A stretch of DNA of 58,795 bases from Microbacterium sp. p3-SID336 (GCF_025143365.1 NZ_JALXPE010000023.1:1-58795), one strand, 5' to 3'. Positions 22,494 to 30,271 are shown, counted from the first letter of the stretch. The notes: generated by a model from the sequence alone, not told the origin. Made by a program: numbers and translations.

Positions 22494-23555
22494 TCACCGG
22501 CCCTTGACGTAGCGCCAGAGACGGCCTTCGCGGACGAGCGCGAAGCCGAGCGCGGTTCCCGCCAGGGAGCCGATCGCGAAGGCCAGCGCGATCTCCAGCG
22601 ACCGCACCGCGAGGCTCGACAGCTCGGTGGGCGCGTTCAGCGCGGCCACCACGAAGCCGACCATCCATGCCGCTGCCACCGCCGGCACCGCCCACGCGAC
22701 GCCCTCGATGAGGTGCTGCAGGAGGAGGATGCCCCGTTGCGCGCCGGCGTGCAGGTTCGACGCGATCTCCACGCGCCGGAACCACACCGCCGCCGCGGCC
22801 ATGAGCGCCCCGACCAGAACGGCGAGCCCGGAGGCGTATTGCGTGATGCGGTTCTGGTACCCGGCGAGCCCGGCGAAGGTCATCCCGTGGCTCGTGTTCA
22901 GCTGGGAGACCTGCGGCTGCTCGGTCGACGCCGCGCCCTGGGCCGGGGTGACCGTGGCGAGCAGGAGCTGACGGAGATCGGATCGCTGCGGCCACGCCAG
23001 CACCCAGCACTCGTCGAAGATGCCGTCTGCGCTGGTCGGAGACAGCACGGCCCAGCCGAAGCCGGCGCGGCGGCCGTCGGCGGGGTACGGGTAGCTGCCG
23101 CGGATCGGGACGGTGCGCTCGGCGATCGGGAGGGGCCCCGATCCGAGGCTCGATTCCACGTCGGCGGAGACGTACACCCCGACGCCGCGGTCATCCGCAC
23201 CGAGGACTCGAGCGAACGTCGGCGTAGTCACGTAGTGGTCGAGGGGTTCGCCGGGCAGCGTCGCCGCGGACACCTTGCCTTCCGCGCGCATGGCCCCTGC
23301 CGCCGCGACGTCCGGGATCTCGGCGAGGGCTTCGCAGGAGCGCCCGTCGATGCGTCCGGGCAGGGCGAGCGTCATCACCGCTGCGCCCGAGTCGCGATAC
23401 TCCCTGGCGTCCTGGACCGTGCGGGAGATGGTGATCACGTCGGCGAGGACGACCAGGGTCAGCGCGAGGGACGCGACCAGCACGAGAGCGCCGAGTCGGG
23501 TGGTGCCCGAGGTGATGTTCCGTGCGATCTCCCGAAGGAGGGCGGGCACCCTCAT
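22494..23555 (-). CDS. FtsX-like permease of the lactococcin-972-type locus
   Basis: The 353-residue protein has one N-terminal membrane span, a large extracytoplasmic domain and three C-terminal spans, the layout of bacteriocin-associated integral membrane proteins found with lactococcin-972 homologues. The ATG at 23555 overlaps the stop of the ATPase gene (ATGA). It would pair with that ATPase as a MacB/FtsX-type machine for bacteriocin secretion or self-protection. The frame continues upstream in the ATPase gene as a shadow. Confidence 0.8.
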   Translation of the reverse strand: MRVPALLREIARNITSGTTRLGALVLVASLALTLVVLADVITISRTVQDAREYRDSGAAVMTLALPGRIDGRSCEALAEIPDVAAAGAMRAEGKVSAATLPGEPLDHYVTTPTFARVLGADDRGVGVYVSADVESSLGSGPLPIAERTVPIRGSYPYPADGRRAGFGWAVLSPTSADGIFDECWVLAWPQRSDLRQLLLATVTPAQGAASTEQPQVSQLNTSHGMTFAGLAGYQNRITQYASGLAVLVGALMAAAAVWFRRVEIASNLHAGAQRGILLLQHLIEGVAWAVPAVAAAWMVGFVVAALNAPTELSSLAVRSLEIALAFAIGSLAGTALGFALVREGRLWRYVKGR

Positions 23556-24172
23556 CCGTCCGGCCTTGCGGGCGAGTAGGCGGAGAGATCGAGGTGCACG
23601 TCGCACGCGTCGCGCGTCTCCTCGTCGTGCGTCGCGACGATGACGATCGTGGTGTCCGAGGCGACGTGACGGAGGACGTCGTTGACGACGTGGGCGGTCG
23701 CACGGTCCAGCTGCGCCGTCGGCTCGTCTACGAGCAGGAGGTCGGGGTCGGCCGCGGTCGCGCGCGCGAGCATCAGCCGTTGCGCCTCGCCACCGGAGAG
23801 GTGCCGGAACGGCCGGGCGCCGACAGCGCTCAGCCCGAACCTGGTCAGCAGCTCGTCGGCGCGCTGGTCTGCGGCGTCCGTGGTCTCGCCCGCGGCGAGC
23901 AGCGGGTAGGCCACGTGGTCGGCGGCGGTGCGCCTCGCGATTCCGTGCGGGTTCTGGAACACCCAGCTCGTCGTGTCCACCTCGTGCAGCGCCACCCGCC
24001 CTTCGGACGGTGTCGTCCAGCCCGCGAGGATGGCCATCAGCGTGCTCTTGCCCGAGCCGGAGGCCCCGGTGAGCGCGTGGATCCGCCCGGGCTCGAACGT
24101 GAACGAGAGGTCGCGGAACAGCCAGGCGCAGCCCGGGTAGGCGTGCCCGAGCTCTGCGACCTCTACGTGCAT
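23552..24172 (-). CDS. ABC transporter ATP-binding protein of the bacteriocin locus
   Basis: The 206-residue ATPase has Walker A GASGSGKST, signature LSGGEAQR, Walker B LLLVDEP and the switch His in VATHDEE. It belongs to the LolD/MacB-like group that energises FtsX-type permeases. Its gene overlaps the adaptor gene upstream by 10 nt and the permease downstream by 4 nt. It is slightly short because the linker after Walker A is compact, but all catalytic elements are present. Confidence 0.9.
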   Translation of the reverse strand: MHVEVAELGHAYPGCAWLFRDLSFTFEPGRIHALTGASGSGKSTLMAILAGWTTPSEGRVALHEVDTTSWVFQNPHGIARRTAADHVAYPLLAAGETTDAADQRADELLTRFGLSAVGARPFRHLSGGEAQRLMLARATAADPDLLLVDEPTAQLDRATAHVVNDVLRHVASDTTIVIVATHDEETRDACDVHLDLSAYSPARPDG

Positions 24173-25206
24173 GAGGATCCCTCCTCGGGCACGGCCGCAT
24201 CGACCGAGCGCGGCGCGTCGCCGGAGGAGAAGACGACGAAGGAGTTGCCGAACTCCGATCCGACCACCGTGACCGCCACGGGCTCCCGGTCCACGAAGAC
24301 GCAGGGTGAGCCGTCGGAGTCCACGAGCACGGCGGTCGCGGGAACCGCAGCGACCGGAACCGGGGTCTGCAGGGTCAGCGTCGCCGTGAGGACGAGGGAT
24401 GACGCCTCCGGTGCGGCGCTCACGGCTTCGCGGAAAGCATCGGAGCTGCGCACGGCGGCGCTGGTCACCTCCGGCGGAAGCTCACCCGCCTCGCCCAGCA
24501 CGACCGGCTCGGGCAGCAGGTCGAGCAGCCTGGTACCCGGCAGGAGATCAGCGGGCAGCGCGAGAGGGGACAGGGCGATCCCGGAGTCGGCGGTCGCGAG
24601 GACGTCGCCTGCCGCGACCGAGGCTCCCAGCTGCTGCCGACATTCGTCGACCGTCACAACCGGGGCGGGCAGCCAGAGCACGAGGTCGCGCGGCAGCGTC
24701 CTCCCGACTTCGACGCCGACGCCGGCCGCGAGCGCCGTAAGGGTCTTCATCTCCGCGCGGGAGAGGGCGCCGTCCGTGTTCGCCGCTTGCCCCAGGCGCA
24801 CGAGCTCGTCCTCGAGCGCGCGGACGTCGCTCCCCCGGTCGCCGGGCGTCAGGTCCCGCCACAGCGGCACGGCCGTCGAAAGGCTGAGGAGGTTCGAGCC
24901 GTCGACGGCGACCGACGAGGTTCCCGATGTCAGGGAGGCGCCAGGCGCACATGCCAGCGCCGTGACGGTGCCGGCTCGTGCGAGTGCGATGTTCGCGGGC
25001 GGCAGGATGTCCGCCGTGACCTCCACGGTGCGGGGGTCGTCGAAGTGCTGCATCGTGACGGGGATCGTCGCGAGCGCCGTCTCCTGCTCGAGCGTCTCGG
25101 GCGTCGTGGCCGCAAGCACGGAGTACGCCACTCCTGCTCCGACGGCGGTTCCAATGACGAGGGTGCATCCGACGACGATCAGGGTCGAGGCGAGCGAGTT
25201 CTTCAT
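24163..25206 (-). CDS. Membrane-anchored adaptor (HlyD/PG-binding-like)
   Basis: The 347-residue protein has one N-terminal membrane span and an extracytoplasmic region with a peptidoglycan-binding-like motif (LTPGDRGSDVRALEDELVRL, about residues 120-140), as seen in actinobacterial periplasmic adaptor proteins of FtsX-type transporters. It would connect the permease to the cell wall. Its ATG overlaps the stop of the lipoprotein gene (ATGA) and its end overlaps the ATPase start. Confidence 0.7.
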   Translation of the reverse strand: MKNSLASTLIVVGCTLVIGTAVGAGVAYSVLAATTPETLEQETALATIPVTMQHFDDPRTVEVTADILPPANIALARAGTVTALACAPGASLTSGTSSVAVDGSNLLSLSTAVPLWRDLTPGDRGSDVRALEDELVRLGQAANTDGALSRAEMKTLTALAAGVGVEVGRTLPRDLVLWLPAPVVTVDECRQQLGASVAAGDVLATADSGIALSPLALPADLLPGTRLLDLLPEPVVLGEAGELPPEVTSAAVRSSDAFREAVSAAPEASSLVLTATLTLQTPVPVAAVPATAVLVDSDGSPCVFVDREPVAVTVVGSEFGNSFVVFSSGDAPRSVDAAVPEEGSSCT

Positions 25207-25817
25207 CCGTCGAAGCTGAAGTCCGCGTTGCAGGACTCGAAGGTCGCGAAACCCTGCTCGTCGACGAAGGGGAAGGCGAGGTCGGGCGCATCCACGAGGT
25301 ACTGCTCCTCCGTGTACGAGGGCGGCACAGCGCCGTTGCGGATCAGACAGTCGGTCAGCAGCTGCGTCGCCGGGATGTTCTCGGGGTTCGACGTCTGCGA
25401 GCGGTACAGGTAGCCGATCCAGGCCTCACCGCTCTCCTGTTCGCACGCCCCCATGCGGTCATTGGCGACGTCCCCGCTCATGTCGCCGGCGTTCACCTCG
25501 TAGCTGCCGTCCGCCCGGTACTCGGTGAGGGAGACGCCGTTGTCCTCCAGGCAGGTCTCGAGTGTCTTCAGCACCTGCGACCACTCCTGATCGGTGATCT
25601 GCTCGTCTTCGAGGATGCCGCGGACGCTGTCCGTTCCGCTCTTCTCCCACGCCTCCTGGTACTCGGCGGCGAAGTTCCCCTGGAAGGCGGGCATGGCAGC
25701 GTCCCCGGAGCCACCCGTCGACGGCTCGGGCGCGGGGCCGGAGGCGCAACCGGCCAGGACGAGGGCGGCGACCGCGACGGCTGCGGCCCCTGCGGCGGGA
25801 CGGGTGGTGATTCTCAT
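25203..25817 (-). CDS. Lipoprotein of the bacteriocin locus
   Basis: The 204-residue precursor has a lipobox (LVLAGCAS) and a mature acidic domain with four or more Cys, two of them in LETCLED and LLTDCLIR. No family is recognised. It lies between the bacteriocin gene and the adaptor gene with an ATGA overlap to the latter, so a role in transport, processing or self-immunity is likely by context. GAGG precedes the ATG. Confidence 0.65.
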   Translation of the reverse strand: MRITTRPAAGAAAVAVAALVLAGCASGPAPEPSTGGSGDAAMPAFQGNFAAEYQEAWEKSGTDSVRGILEDEQITDQEWSQVLKTLETCLEDNGVSLTEYRADGSYEVNAGDMSGDVANDRMGACEQESGEAWIGYLYRSQTSNPENIPATQLLTDCLIRNGAVPPSYTEEQYLVDAPDLAFPFVDEQGFATFESCNADFSFDG

Positions 25818-25896
25818 TCGGTACCTCGGTGCGAGAAGGGCGACATCGGGTTCGATGGTCGCGACGATGTCACGACCACCGAACCCGCGGCATCGG

Positions 25897-26250
25897 TCAG
25901 TACGTGAACCAGAACGCCTGATTGCCCGATGCCGTTGCGGGCTGCCATGCCCGCGCCCAGATACCGCCGTTCTGATCCGAGGAACGCACGATCGAACCCG
26001 TGCTGTTCTTCACACTCGACCGGTGCTTCTTCGACGCGTGGAAGTAGCTGCTGTCGTTGCCCCGGTTCGACCCGTTGAGGTTCTCGTGGACGCCGTACCA
26101 GTGCTTGCCTCCGCCCACCGCGGAGCCTTCGACCTTCGAGCTGGCCGCCCAGCCGTACCCGAGGTCGTGCGCGCTCGCCGACATGCCCCCGCCGGCCACG
26201 ATCCCGATCGCAAGCAGTCCCGCGAGCACCGATGCAGTGCGTTTCCTCAT
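25897..26250 (-). CDS. Lactococcin 972-family bacteriocin precursor
   Basis: The 117-residue precursor has a Sec signal peptide ending at about residue 27 (MSASA/HDLG). The mature part shows the lactococcin 972 pattern: GGGKHWYGV, SSYFHASKKHRSSVKNSTG, WARAWQPA and a terminal aromatic pair (FWFTY). Lactococcin 972 binds lipid II and blocks septum formation. The second ATG (26250) is chosen because GGGGGAAC precedes it; the earlier ATG lacks a binding site. Lipoprotein, adaptor, ATPase and permease genes follow on the same strand. Confidence 0.88.
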   Translation of the reverse strand: MRKRTASVLAGLLAIGIVAGGGMSASAHDLGYGWAASSKVEGSAVGGGKHWYGVHENLNGSNRGNDSSYFHASKKHRSSVKNSTGSIVRSSDQNGGIWARAWQPATASGNQAFWFTY

Positions 26251-26544
26251 TGTGTTCCCCCGTCTCATCCCTCAAACGGATGGCGGTTTCGCCCCCGAAT
26301 TCGGAAGCTAACACGTCGGAAAAACCCACACGCCGACGGCGAATCGGCCTGTAAGGAACCCCCGACTAGTGCCAAGAGAGGTCTCCCGCTTCCACACGGC
26401 GGAGCACGGAACGCGATTCTCTCGGCGCCTCAGAGCGGAGACTCTGTAAGGAGTTGCGTCCGCGGGCAAGGACGCAGCGGCGGTCATAGTGTCATCGGCA
26501 TCGCGCGGCAGCCGCGCGATGCCGAACGCATAGAAGGAGCCAAT
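26251..26544. other. Intergenic region between the bacteriocin and the Cys-rich small gene
   Basis: The 294-nt divergent region holds no convincing gene. It contains TGTAAGGA twice on the plus strand (26350-26357 and 26445-26452) and a long palindrome at 26496-26524 just before the next gene. Promoters of both divergent genes must lie here. Confidence 0.5.
26496..26524 (+). promoter_or_regulatory. Perfect 14-bp palindrome with 1-nt centre in a leader
   Basis: CGGCATCGCGCGGC (26496-26509) and its exact complement (26511-26524) flank a single A. As RNA it would fold into a very stable hairpin 8 nt before the AGAAGGAG binding site of the 71-residue gene; as DNA it could be an operator. Which applies is not clear. 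Confidence 0.5.
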
Positions 26545-26760
26545 GTGACTGCCTACATCGTGAACAGCAATGCCCAGCCGAACGGCGACCACGAGGTCCA
26601 CGACGCGTCATCTACGCGCGGATGCCTCCCCGCAGCGTCGAACCAGGTGTCGCTCGGAAACTACTCGTCGTGCTCGGACGCCGTGGCTGAAGCCAATCGG
26701 CGCGGATACCGTCCCGCGAATGGGTGCTATTACTGCGCGAACGACTGTCACACGCGCTGA
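26545..26760 (+). CDS. Small Cys-rich protein, 71 aa, of a widespread unknown family
   Basis: A GTG at 26545 with AGAAGGAG upstream starts a 71-residue soluble protein. It begins TAYIVNSNAQPNGDHEVHD and ends with GCYYCANDCHTR, with Cys at five positions, a pattern I recognise from small proteins of many bacteria and mobile elements but without a known function. The Cys and His placement would suit metal binding. A palindromic hairpin lies in the leader and a strong terminator follows. Confidence 0.7.
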   Translation: MTAYIVNSNAQPNGDHEVHDASSTRGCLPAASNQVSLGNYSSCSDAVAEANRRGYRPANGCYYCANDCHTR

Positions 26761-26769
26761 CCGCGCCCG

Positions 26770-26800
26770 CGGCTCCCGCTTCCTGCTGAAGCGGGAGCCG
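26770..26800 (+). terminator. Hairpin terminator after the Cys-rich small gene
   Basis: A perfect 13-bp stem (CGGCTCCCGCTTC with its complement) closes a CTGCT loop 10 nt after the stop codon. The T-tract is weak (TAGTTCG). It could serve both strands, as a convergent gene ends at 26824. Confidence 0.7.
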
Positions 26801-26823
26801 TAGTTCGATATCGGTCGGCAGGT

Positions 26824-27123
26824 CTAGAGCGTGTTCATCGCCCAGATTGCGACGACGACACCGACGCAGACCCCTCCCAAGATCACCCACCCCATCCACC
26901 CGCGGCCGGACTCGCCCGCAGGCGCTTCCGGCGATTCGCGGCCGAGCTGCCTGCGCAGCGCGGAAACACGTTCATCGAGTTCCGCTCTTTGTTCGTGATT
27001 GCCGAGCCCTCCGCCAATAACGAAACCCTCTTTGAGCGCGCCAGCCTGGTGGGTTTCCGCTTGCTTGAGTTCGTTCGCGAGCCGCTGCCGCTCGGCCTCG
27101 GAGAGCTCTTCTGATTCAGTCAC
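26824..27123 (-). CDS. Hypothetical protein with C-terminal membrane anchor, 99 aa
   Basis: A GTG at 27123 overlaps the stop of the upstream 39-codon gene (GTGA), which supports this start despite the lack of a binding site. Residues 1-70 are helical and charged (EELSEAERQRLANELKQAE and a second coiled-coil-like stretch), and residues about 77-97 form one membrane span. No family is recognised. The two coupled small membrane proteins probably act together. Confidence 0.55.
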   Translation of the reverse strand: MTESEELSEAERQRLANELKQAETHQAGALKEGFVIGGGLGNHEQRAELDERVSALRRQLGRESPEAPAGESGRGWMGWVILGGVCVGVVVAIWAMNTL

Positions 27124-27239
27124 GAGTATCGGTTTCGGTTGGCGGCGTATACCTCGGCGGCCAGCGCCAGGAAGACCCACTGCAGAACGTTGAGGACCGA
27201 GGAGCTCGAGTTCTTGCGTGAATCTTTCCCGTTCGGCAT
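27120..27239 (-). CDS. Mini-protein, 39 aa, with one membrane span
   Basis: The ATG at 27239 has AGGGGGCC upstream. The product starts MPNGKDSRKNSSSS and continues with VLNVLQWVFLALAAEVY, a short hydrophobic span, then a basic end. Its TGA overlaps the GTG of the 99-residue gene, which argues for real translation. No family is recognised. Confidence 0.5.
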   Translation of the reverse strand: MPNGKDSRKNSSSSVLNVLQWVFLALAAEVYAANRNRYS

Positions 27240-27254
27240 CGTCCGGCCCCCTGG

Positions 27255-27460
27255 TCAGCAGTTTCTCACGGCATCACCGACAGCGATGAAGGTCTCGAAG
27301 GCATTCCACACGAATGTGCCTGCGTAGATTCCCCTGCCAAGAGGCTGAGCCCGCCTGCACCGAGGGCTGAGGCTGCAAGAGTGGAGATGGCAGAGATTGT
27401 TCCGGTAACCCCGAGCGTGCTTTCCAGAAGTGCGATAGCGCACGCCCGCGTGACGAGCCC
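27255..27460 (-). pseudogene. Frameshifted small hydrophobic protein remnant
   Basis: Two minus-strand frames together read like one protein: AIALLESTLGVTGTISAI and onward to GGLSLLAG in one frame, then GIYAGTFVWNAFETFIAVGD to a stop at 27255 in another. The switch falls in a GGGG run near 27333; one additional G would join them. No start codon is evident at the upstream end. It lies just upstream of the 39-codon gene. Either a decayed gene or a sequence error in the homopolymer explains it; the ends are approximate. Confidence 0.4.
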
Positions 27461-27472
27461 AACGCGAAGAGC

Positions 27473-27495
27473 CGGTCAGAATCTCCTTCTGACCG
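27473..27495. terminator. 9-bp perfect hairpin
   Basis: CGGTCAGAA and TTCTGACCG pair exactly around TCTCC. The flanks (AAGAGC before, CTCT after) resemble the hairpin at 29994-30030. It lies between divergent units and lacks a T-tract, so termination is only one reading. Confidence 0.5.
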
Positions 27496-27590
27496 ACTCT
27501 CTCACCCCCCATCGTTCGCCCCATGAGTCAGTGCCTTCGCATGGCGCGCCCGCTTGACCCCGCCCCTACGTCATAGTTCTGACTGGATGC

Positions 27591-28847
27591 ATGAAGCTCG
27601 TTCCCGTCGCGTATCTTGCGTCCTATCTGCTGTCCCTGCTCGGCAACTCGATCGCCGGAGTCGCGCTGCCGCTGATCGTGTTGCAGGTCACCGGCAGCGC
27701 GCTCGGTGCGGGTGCGGTGGCGGCGGCGACCGCGATCCCGGCAGTGCTCGCCGGCCTGCTGATGGGCGTGGTGATCGACCGGATCAACCGGCGCACCTCG
27801 TCGGTCGTGACCGATCTCGTCTCGGCCGCGGCGGTCGCGGCGCTGCCGCTGATCGACCTGCTCTCGGGGCTGAGCTTGGGCTGGTTCATCCTGTTCGGCA
27901 TCATCGGCTCCCTCGGCGACGTGCCCGGCATGACCGCCCGGGACGCGCTGCTGCCCGCGATCGTGCGACACGGCGGGATCGCCTCGGAACGGCTCATGGG
28001 CATCCGGGAGGCGCTGGGTGCGGTCGCCCTCCTGCTCGGTCCCGCAGCGGCGGGGACGCTGATGGTGCTATTCGACGGGTCCACGGTGCTGTGGATCACC
28101 GCAGCCACCTCCCTGGCCGCTGCGCTGCTGACGCTGCTCATCCCGCACCGCGTGGGCGCGATCGTCACCTCCGATGGCGCGGCAGCGGCGACGAGTGGGA
28201 GCGGCTGGGCGCAGCTCCGGGATGGGTGGCGGGTGCTGTTCCGCAGCCCGTTCCTGGTGGTCACGACCACGCTCAGCCTCGCGTCAGTGATCGTGCTCGC
28301 CTCGCTGCAAGGGCTGATCCTGCCGGTCTACTTCACGCGCGTCGAGCAGCCGGGAATGCTCGGCTTCGTCCTCACCGCCCTCGCCGGAGGGATGCTGGTC
28401 GGCGGGACGAGCTACGCCGTCGTCGGCACGCGCGGCCGCCGACGAGCCTGGTTCATCGCCGGGCTGATCGGCAGCACGATCGGCTTCGGGATCATCGCCG
28501 CCCTGCCGTCCGTGTGGATCTTGTTCGCTGGCGCGTTCGTCGTCGGGTTGTCCAGCGGGCTGTTCGGAAGCCTGATCGGCGTGCTCATGATCGAGCGCAT
28601 CCCGGAGCAGATGCGGGGCCGGATCATGGGAACGCAGAACGCGATCGTGACGGCCGCGCCTCCGGTCGGGATCGTCGCCGCCGCGGTGCTCACCGAGTGC
28701 GCCGGGGTGAACGTCGCCGCCGTCGCCCTCGCCGCAGTGTGGTTGGTCGCCCTGGTCCTCGGGCTGTCCGCCCGGTCGCTGCGTAACCTGGACCCGGAGA
28801 GAACGCAGATAGACAACGACGGGACGGCGGTGGTCGAGAGTGCATAG
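27591..28847 (+). CDS. Major facilitator superfamily transporter
   Basis: The 418-residue protein has about twelve membrane spans and the MFS loop 2-3 motif around GVVIDRINRRTSS. It resembles small-molecule efflux MFS proteins. The MerR-type regulator gene overlaps its end by 8 nt, so drug- or metabolite-responsive export is likely. The ATG at 27591 has only a weak binding site; TTGACC at 27554-27559 may be a -35 read with the long spacer typical of MerR-controlled promoters. Confidence 0.82.
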   Translation: MKLVPVAYLASYLLSLLGNSIAGVALPLIVLQVTGSALGAGAVAAATAIPAVLAGLLMGVVIDRINRRTSSVVTDLVSAAAVAALPLIDLLSGLSLGWFILFGIIGSLGDVPGMTARDALLPAIVRHGGIASERLMGIREALGAVALLLGPAAAGTLMVLFDGSTVLWITAATSLAAALLTLLIPHRVGAIVTSDGAAAATSGSGWAQLRDGWRVLFRSPFLVVTTTLSLASVIVLASLQGLILPVYFTRVEQPGMLGFVLTALAGGMLVGGTSYAVVGTRGRRRAWFIAGLIGSTIGFGIIAALPSVWILFAGAFVVGLSSGLFGSLIGVLMIERIPEQMRGRIMGTQNAIVTAAPPVGIVAAAVLTECAGVNVAAVALAAVWLVALVLGLSARSLRNLDPERTQIDNDGTAVVESA

Positions 28848-29598
28848 CAACGAGCTGGCACGGCTCGCCGGAGTGACCGTCCGCGCGCTCCGGCACTACC
28901 ATCAGGTCGGCATCCTGGCGGAGCCCGAACGCCGCAGCAACGGCTACCGCGAGTACGACGTCCACGACCTGATCCGTGTCCTACGGATCAAGCGCCTCGC
29001 ATCCCTCGGCATCCCGCTGGAACGGATGCCCGACCTCCTCGATGACACCAACGACGCCCCCGGGGAACTGCTGGACGAGCTGGACGCGGAACTGACCGCG
29101 CAGATCGACCGCCTCACCGCGCAACGCGATGTCATTGCCCGCCTTCGGGCCAGCAACGCGGCCCCTGACCTCCCACCCGAGTTGGCCCCGTTCCTCGCAG
29201 TGTCTGCCACTGGCGGGCTGTCGCCGGAGCTGGCGAAGTTCGACCGCGACCAATCCGTGCTCCTTGCCCACCTCGCTGGCGAGGACGGGATGCCACACAT
29301 CACTCGCTTCTACGAACGGCTCAGCGAACCCGACCTCATCCCCGCGGTAGCGGACATCTCCGAGCGATTCGGCCGGCTCGGACCCGACAGCACCGCGCAA
29401 GACATCGCCAAGCTGATCGAGAGCTTCATGACTACCTTCGCCCCCGTGGTCGCGGAGCTTGCCGCATCCGAGCGTCCTATCGACCTCACCGCGGCAACAG
29501 ACATCTTCGCCCAGCACACCAGCGATCTGCTCAACGAACAACAACGGCGCGCCCTGGAGGAACTCGAAGGCCGACTCGGCAGAGTCAGTTCCGCATAG
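28840..29598 (+). CDS. MerR-family transcriptional regulator
   Basis: The 252-residue protein has the MerR DNA-binding domain at the N-terminus (NELARLAGVTVRALRHYHQV then GILAEPERRSNGYREYD), a dimerisation helix to about residue 105 and a ligand-binding domain of about 145 residues like that of TipA/BmrR-type multidrug sensors, without metal-binding Cys. It starts at a GTG within the last codons of the MFS gene and probably activates that operon. Confidence 0.85.
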   Translation: MHSNELARLAGVTVRALRHYHQVGILAEPERRSNGYREYDVHDLIRVLRIKRLASLGIPLERMPDLLDDTNDAPGELLDELDAELTAQIDRLTAQRDVIARLRASNAAPDLPPELAPFLAVSATGGLSPELAKFDRDQSVLLAHLAGEDGMPHITRFYERLSEPDLIPAVADISERFGRLGPDSTAQDIAKLIESFMTTFAPVVAELAASERPIDLTAATDIFAQHTSDLLNEQQRRALEELEGRLGRVSSA

Positions 29599-29857
29599 GT
29601 CGATGCATGCTCGGCCGCACCAAGAATGGCGGTGAAAGGTCGCATCCGAGATTTGGTAGTCCTGCCAGGAAGCTGGCGATGTCAATTCTCGACTCAGCCT
29701 CAGCGAGCTCGTCGAGGTGGCGCGCGAGCGCGCTGAGCATCTGACCGGCTCCTTGCGGGTCCCCGCTCCACAGGCCCTGCATTGCGATTCTGTCGAGTAA
29801 CGCTCGCAACCTCTGCGGTTCGTAGTCCGGGTCGCGTCCGGAACGGGCTGGCGTCAA
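29585..29857 (-). CDS. Hypothetical protein or gene remnant, about 90 aa
   Basis: From a TTG at 29857 the frame reads LTPARSGRDPDYEPQR and continues through a helical region (ALLDRIAMQGLWSGDPQ) to a stop at 29585, overlapping the end of the merR gene. No family is recognised and the start is uncertain. On the opposite strand a short frame ending near 29982 (GLRLLDFVNEPDHVIANAPT) also looks protein-like, so this stretch may hold decayed pieces of older genes. Confidence 0.3.
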   Translation of the reverse strand: MTPARSGRDPDYEPQRLRALLDRIAMQGLWSGDPQGAGQMLSALARHLDELAEAESRIDIASFLAGLPNLGCDLSPPFLVRPSMHRPMRN

Positions 29858-29993
29858 TACCTCTGACCACAATGATGGGCCCGGATGGCATCCTCGCGCA
29901 GCGGACGAGCGCCAGAGGGCTCCGGCTCCTGGATTTCGTGAACGAACCCGACCATGTGATCGCGAACGCACCCACACTGTAGTCACCGACCAG

Positions 29994-30030
29994 AAAGAGC
30001 CGGTCGGAAGAGTATTCCGACCAGCTCTTT
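29994..30030. terminator. Strong bidirectional hairpin terminator
   Basis: AAAGAGC + GGTCGGAA pair with TTCCGACC + GCTCTTT with one internal C-A mismatch and a GAGTA loop: 15 bp in all. TTTCAATTT follows on the plus strand and a T-run follows on the minus strand. It separates the 27-30 kb segment from the tRNA-Leu gene. Confidence 0.75.
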
Positions 30031-30076
30031 CAATTTACGAACAGATTGGCCTGCATTTCCTAACAGGGCCTCGCTG

Positions 30077-30159
30077 TGCGCGAGGGGGGACTTGAACCCC
30101 CACGTCCATAAGGACACTGGCACCTGAAGCCAGCGCGTCTACCATTCCGCCACTCGCGC
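30077..30159 (-). tRNA. tRNA-Leu (anticodon CAG)
   Basis: The 83-nt sequence has a 7-bp acceptor stem (GCGCGAG/CTCGCGC), anticodon stem CTGGC/GCCAG with loop TTCAGGT, a long variable arm typical of tRNA-Leu and the T-loop GGTTCAAGTCC. CCA is not encoded. Its place before fhaA matches the mycobacterial gene order. Confidence 0.95.
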
Positions 30160-30265
30160 GAGTGTCTCGTTCCGAAGAACTCAACTTCCCGAGGATATCA
30201 CGCGATTCAGGGCTCGATGCACACCGGGCGAGGGGGTGCGGCGGCGTTCCCCCAGGTCACCTGGC

Positions 30266-30271
30266 TACGAT
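30266..30271 (+). promoter_or_regulatory. -10 (TACGAT) for the fhaA-to-pknB operon
   Basis: TACGAT fits TANNNT and would start transcription near 30278, leaving a leader of about 26 nt that contains the GAGGAG binding site of fhaA. Confidence 0.4.
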
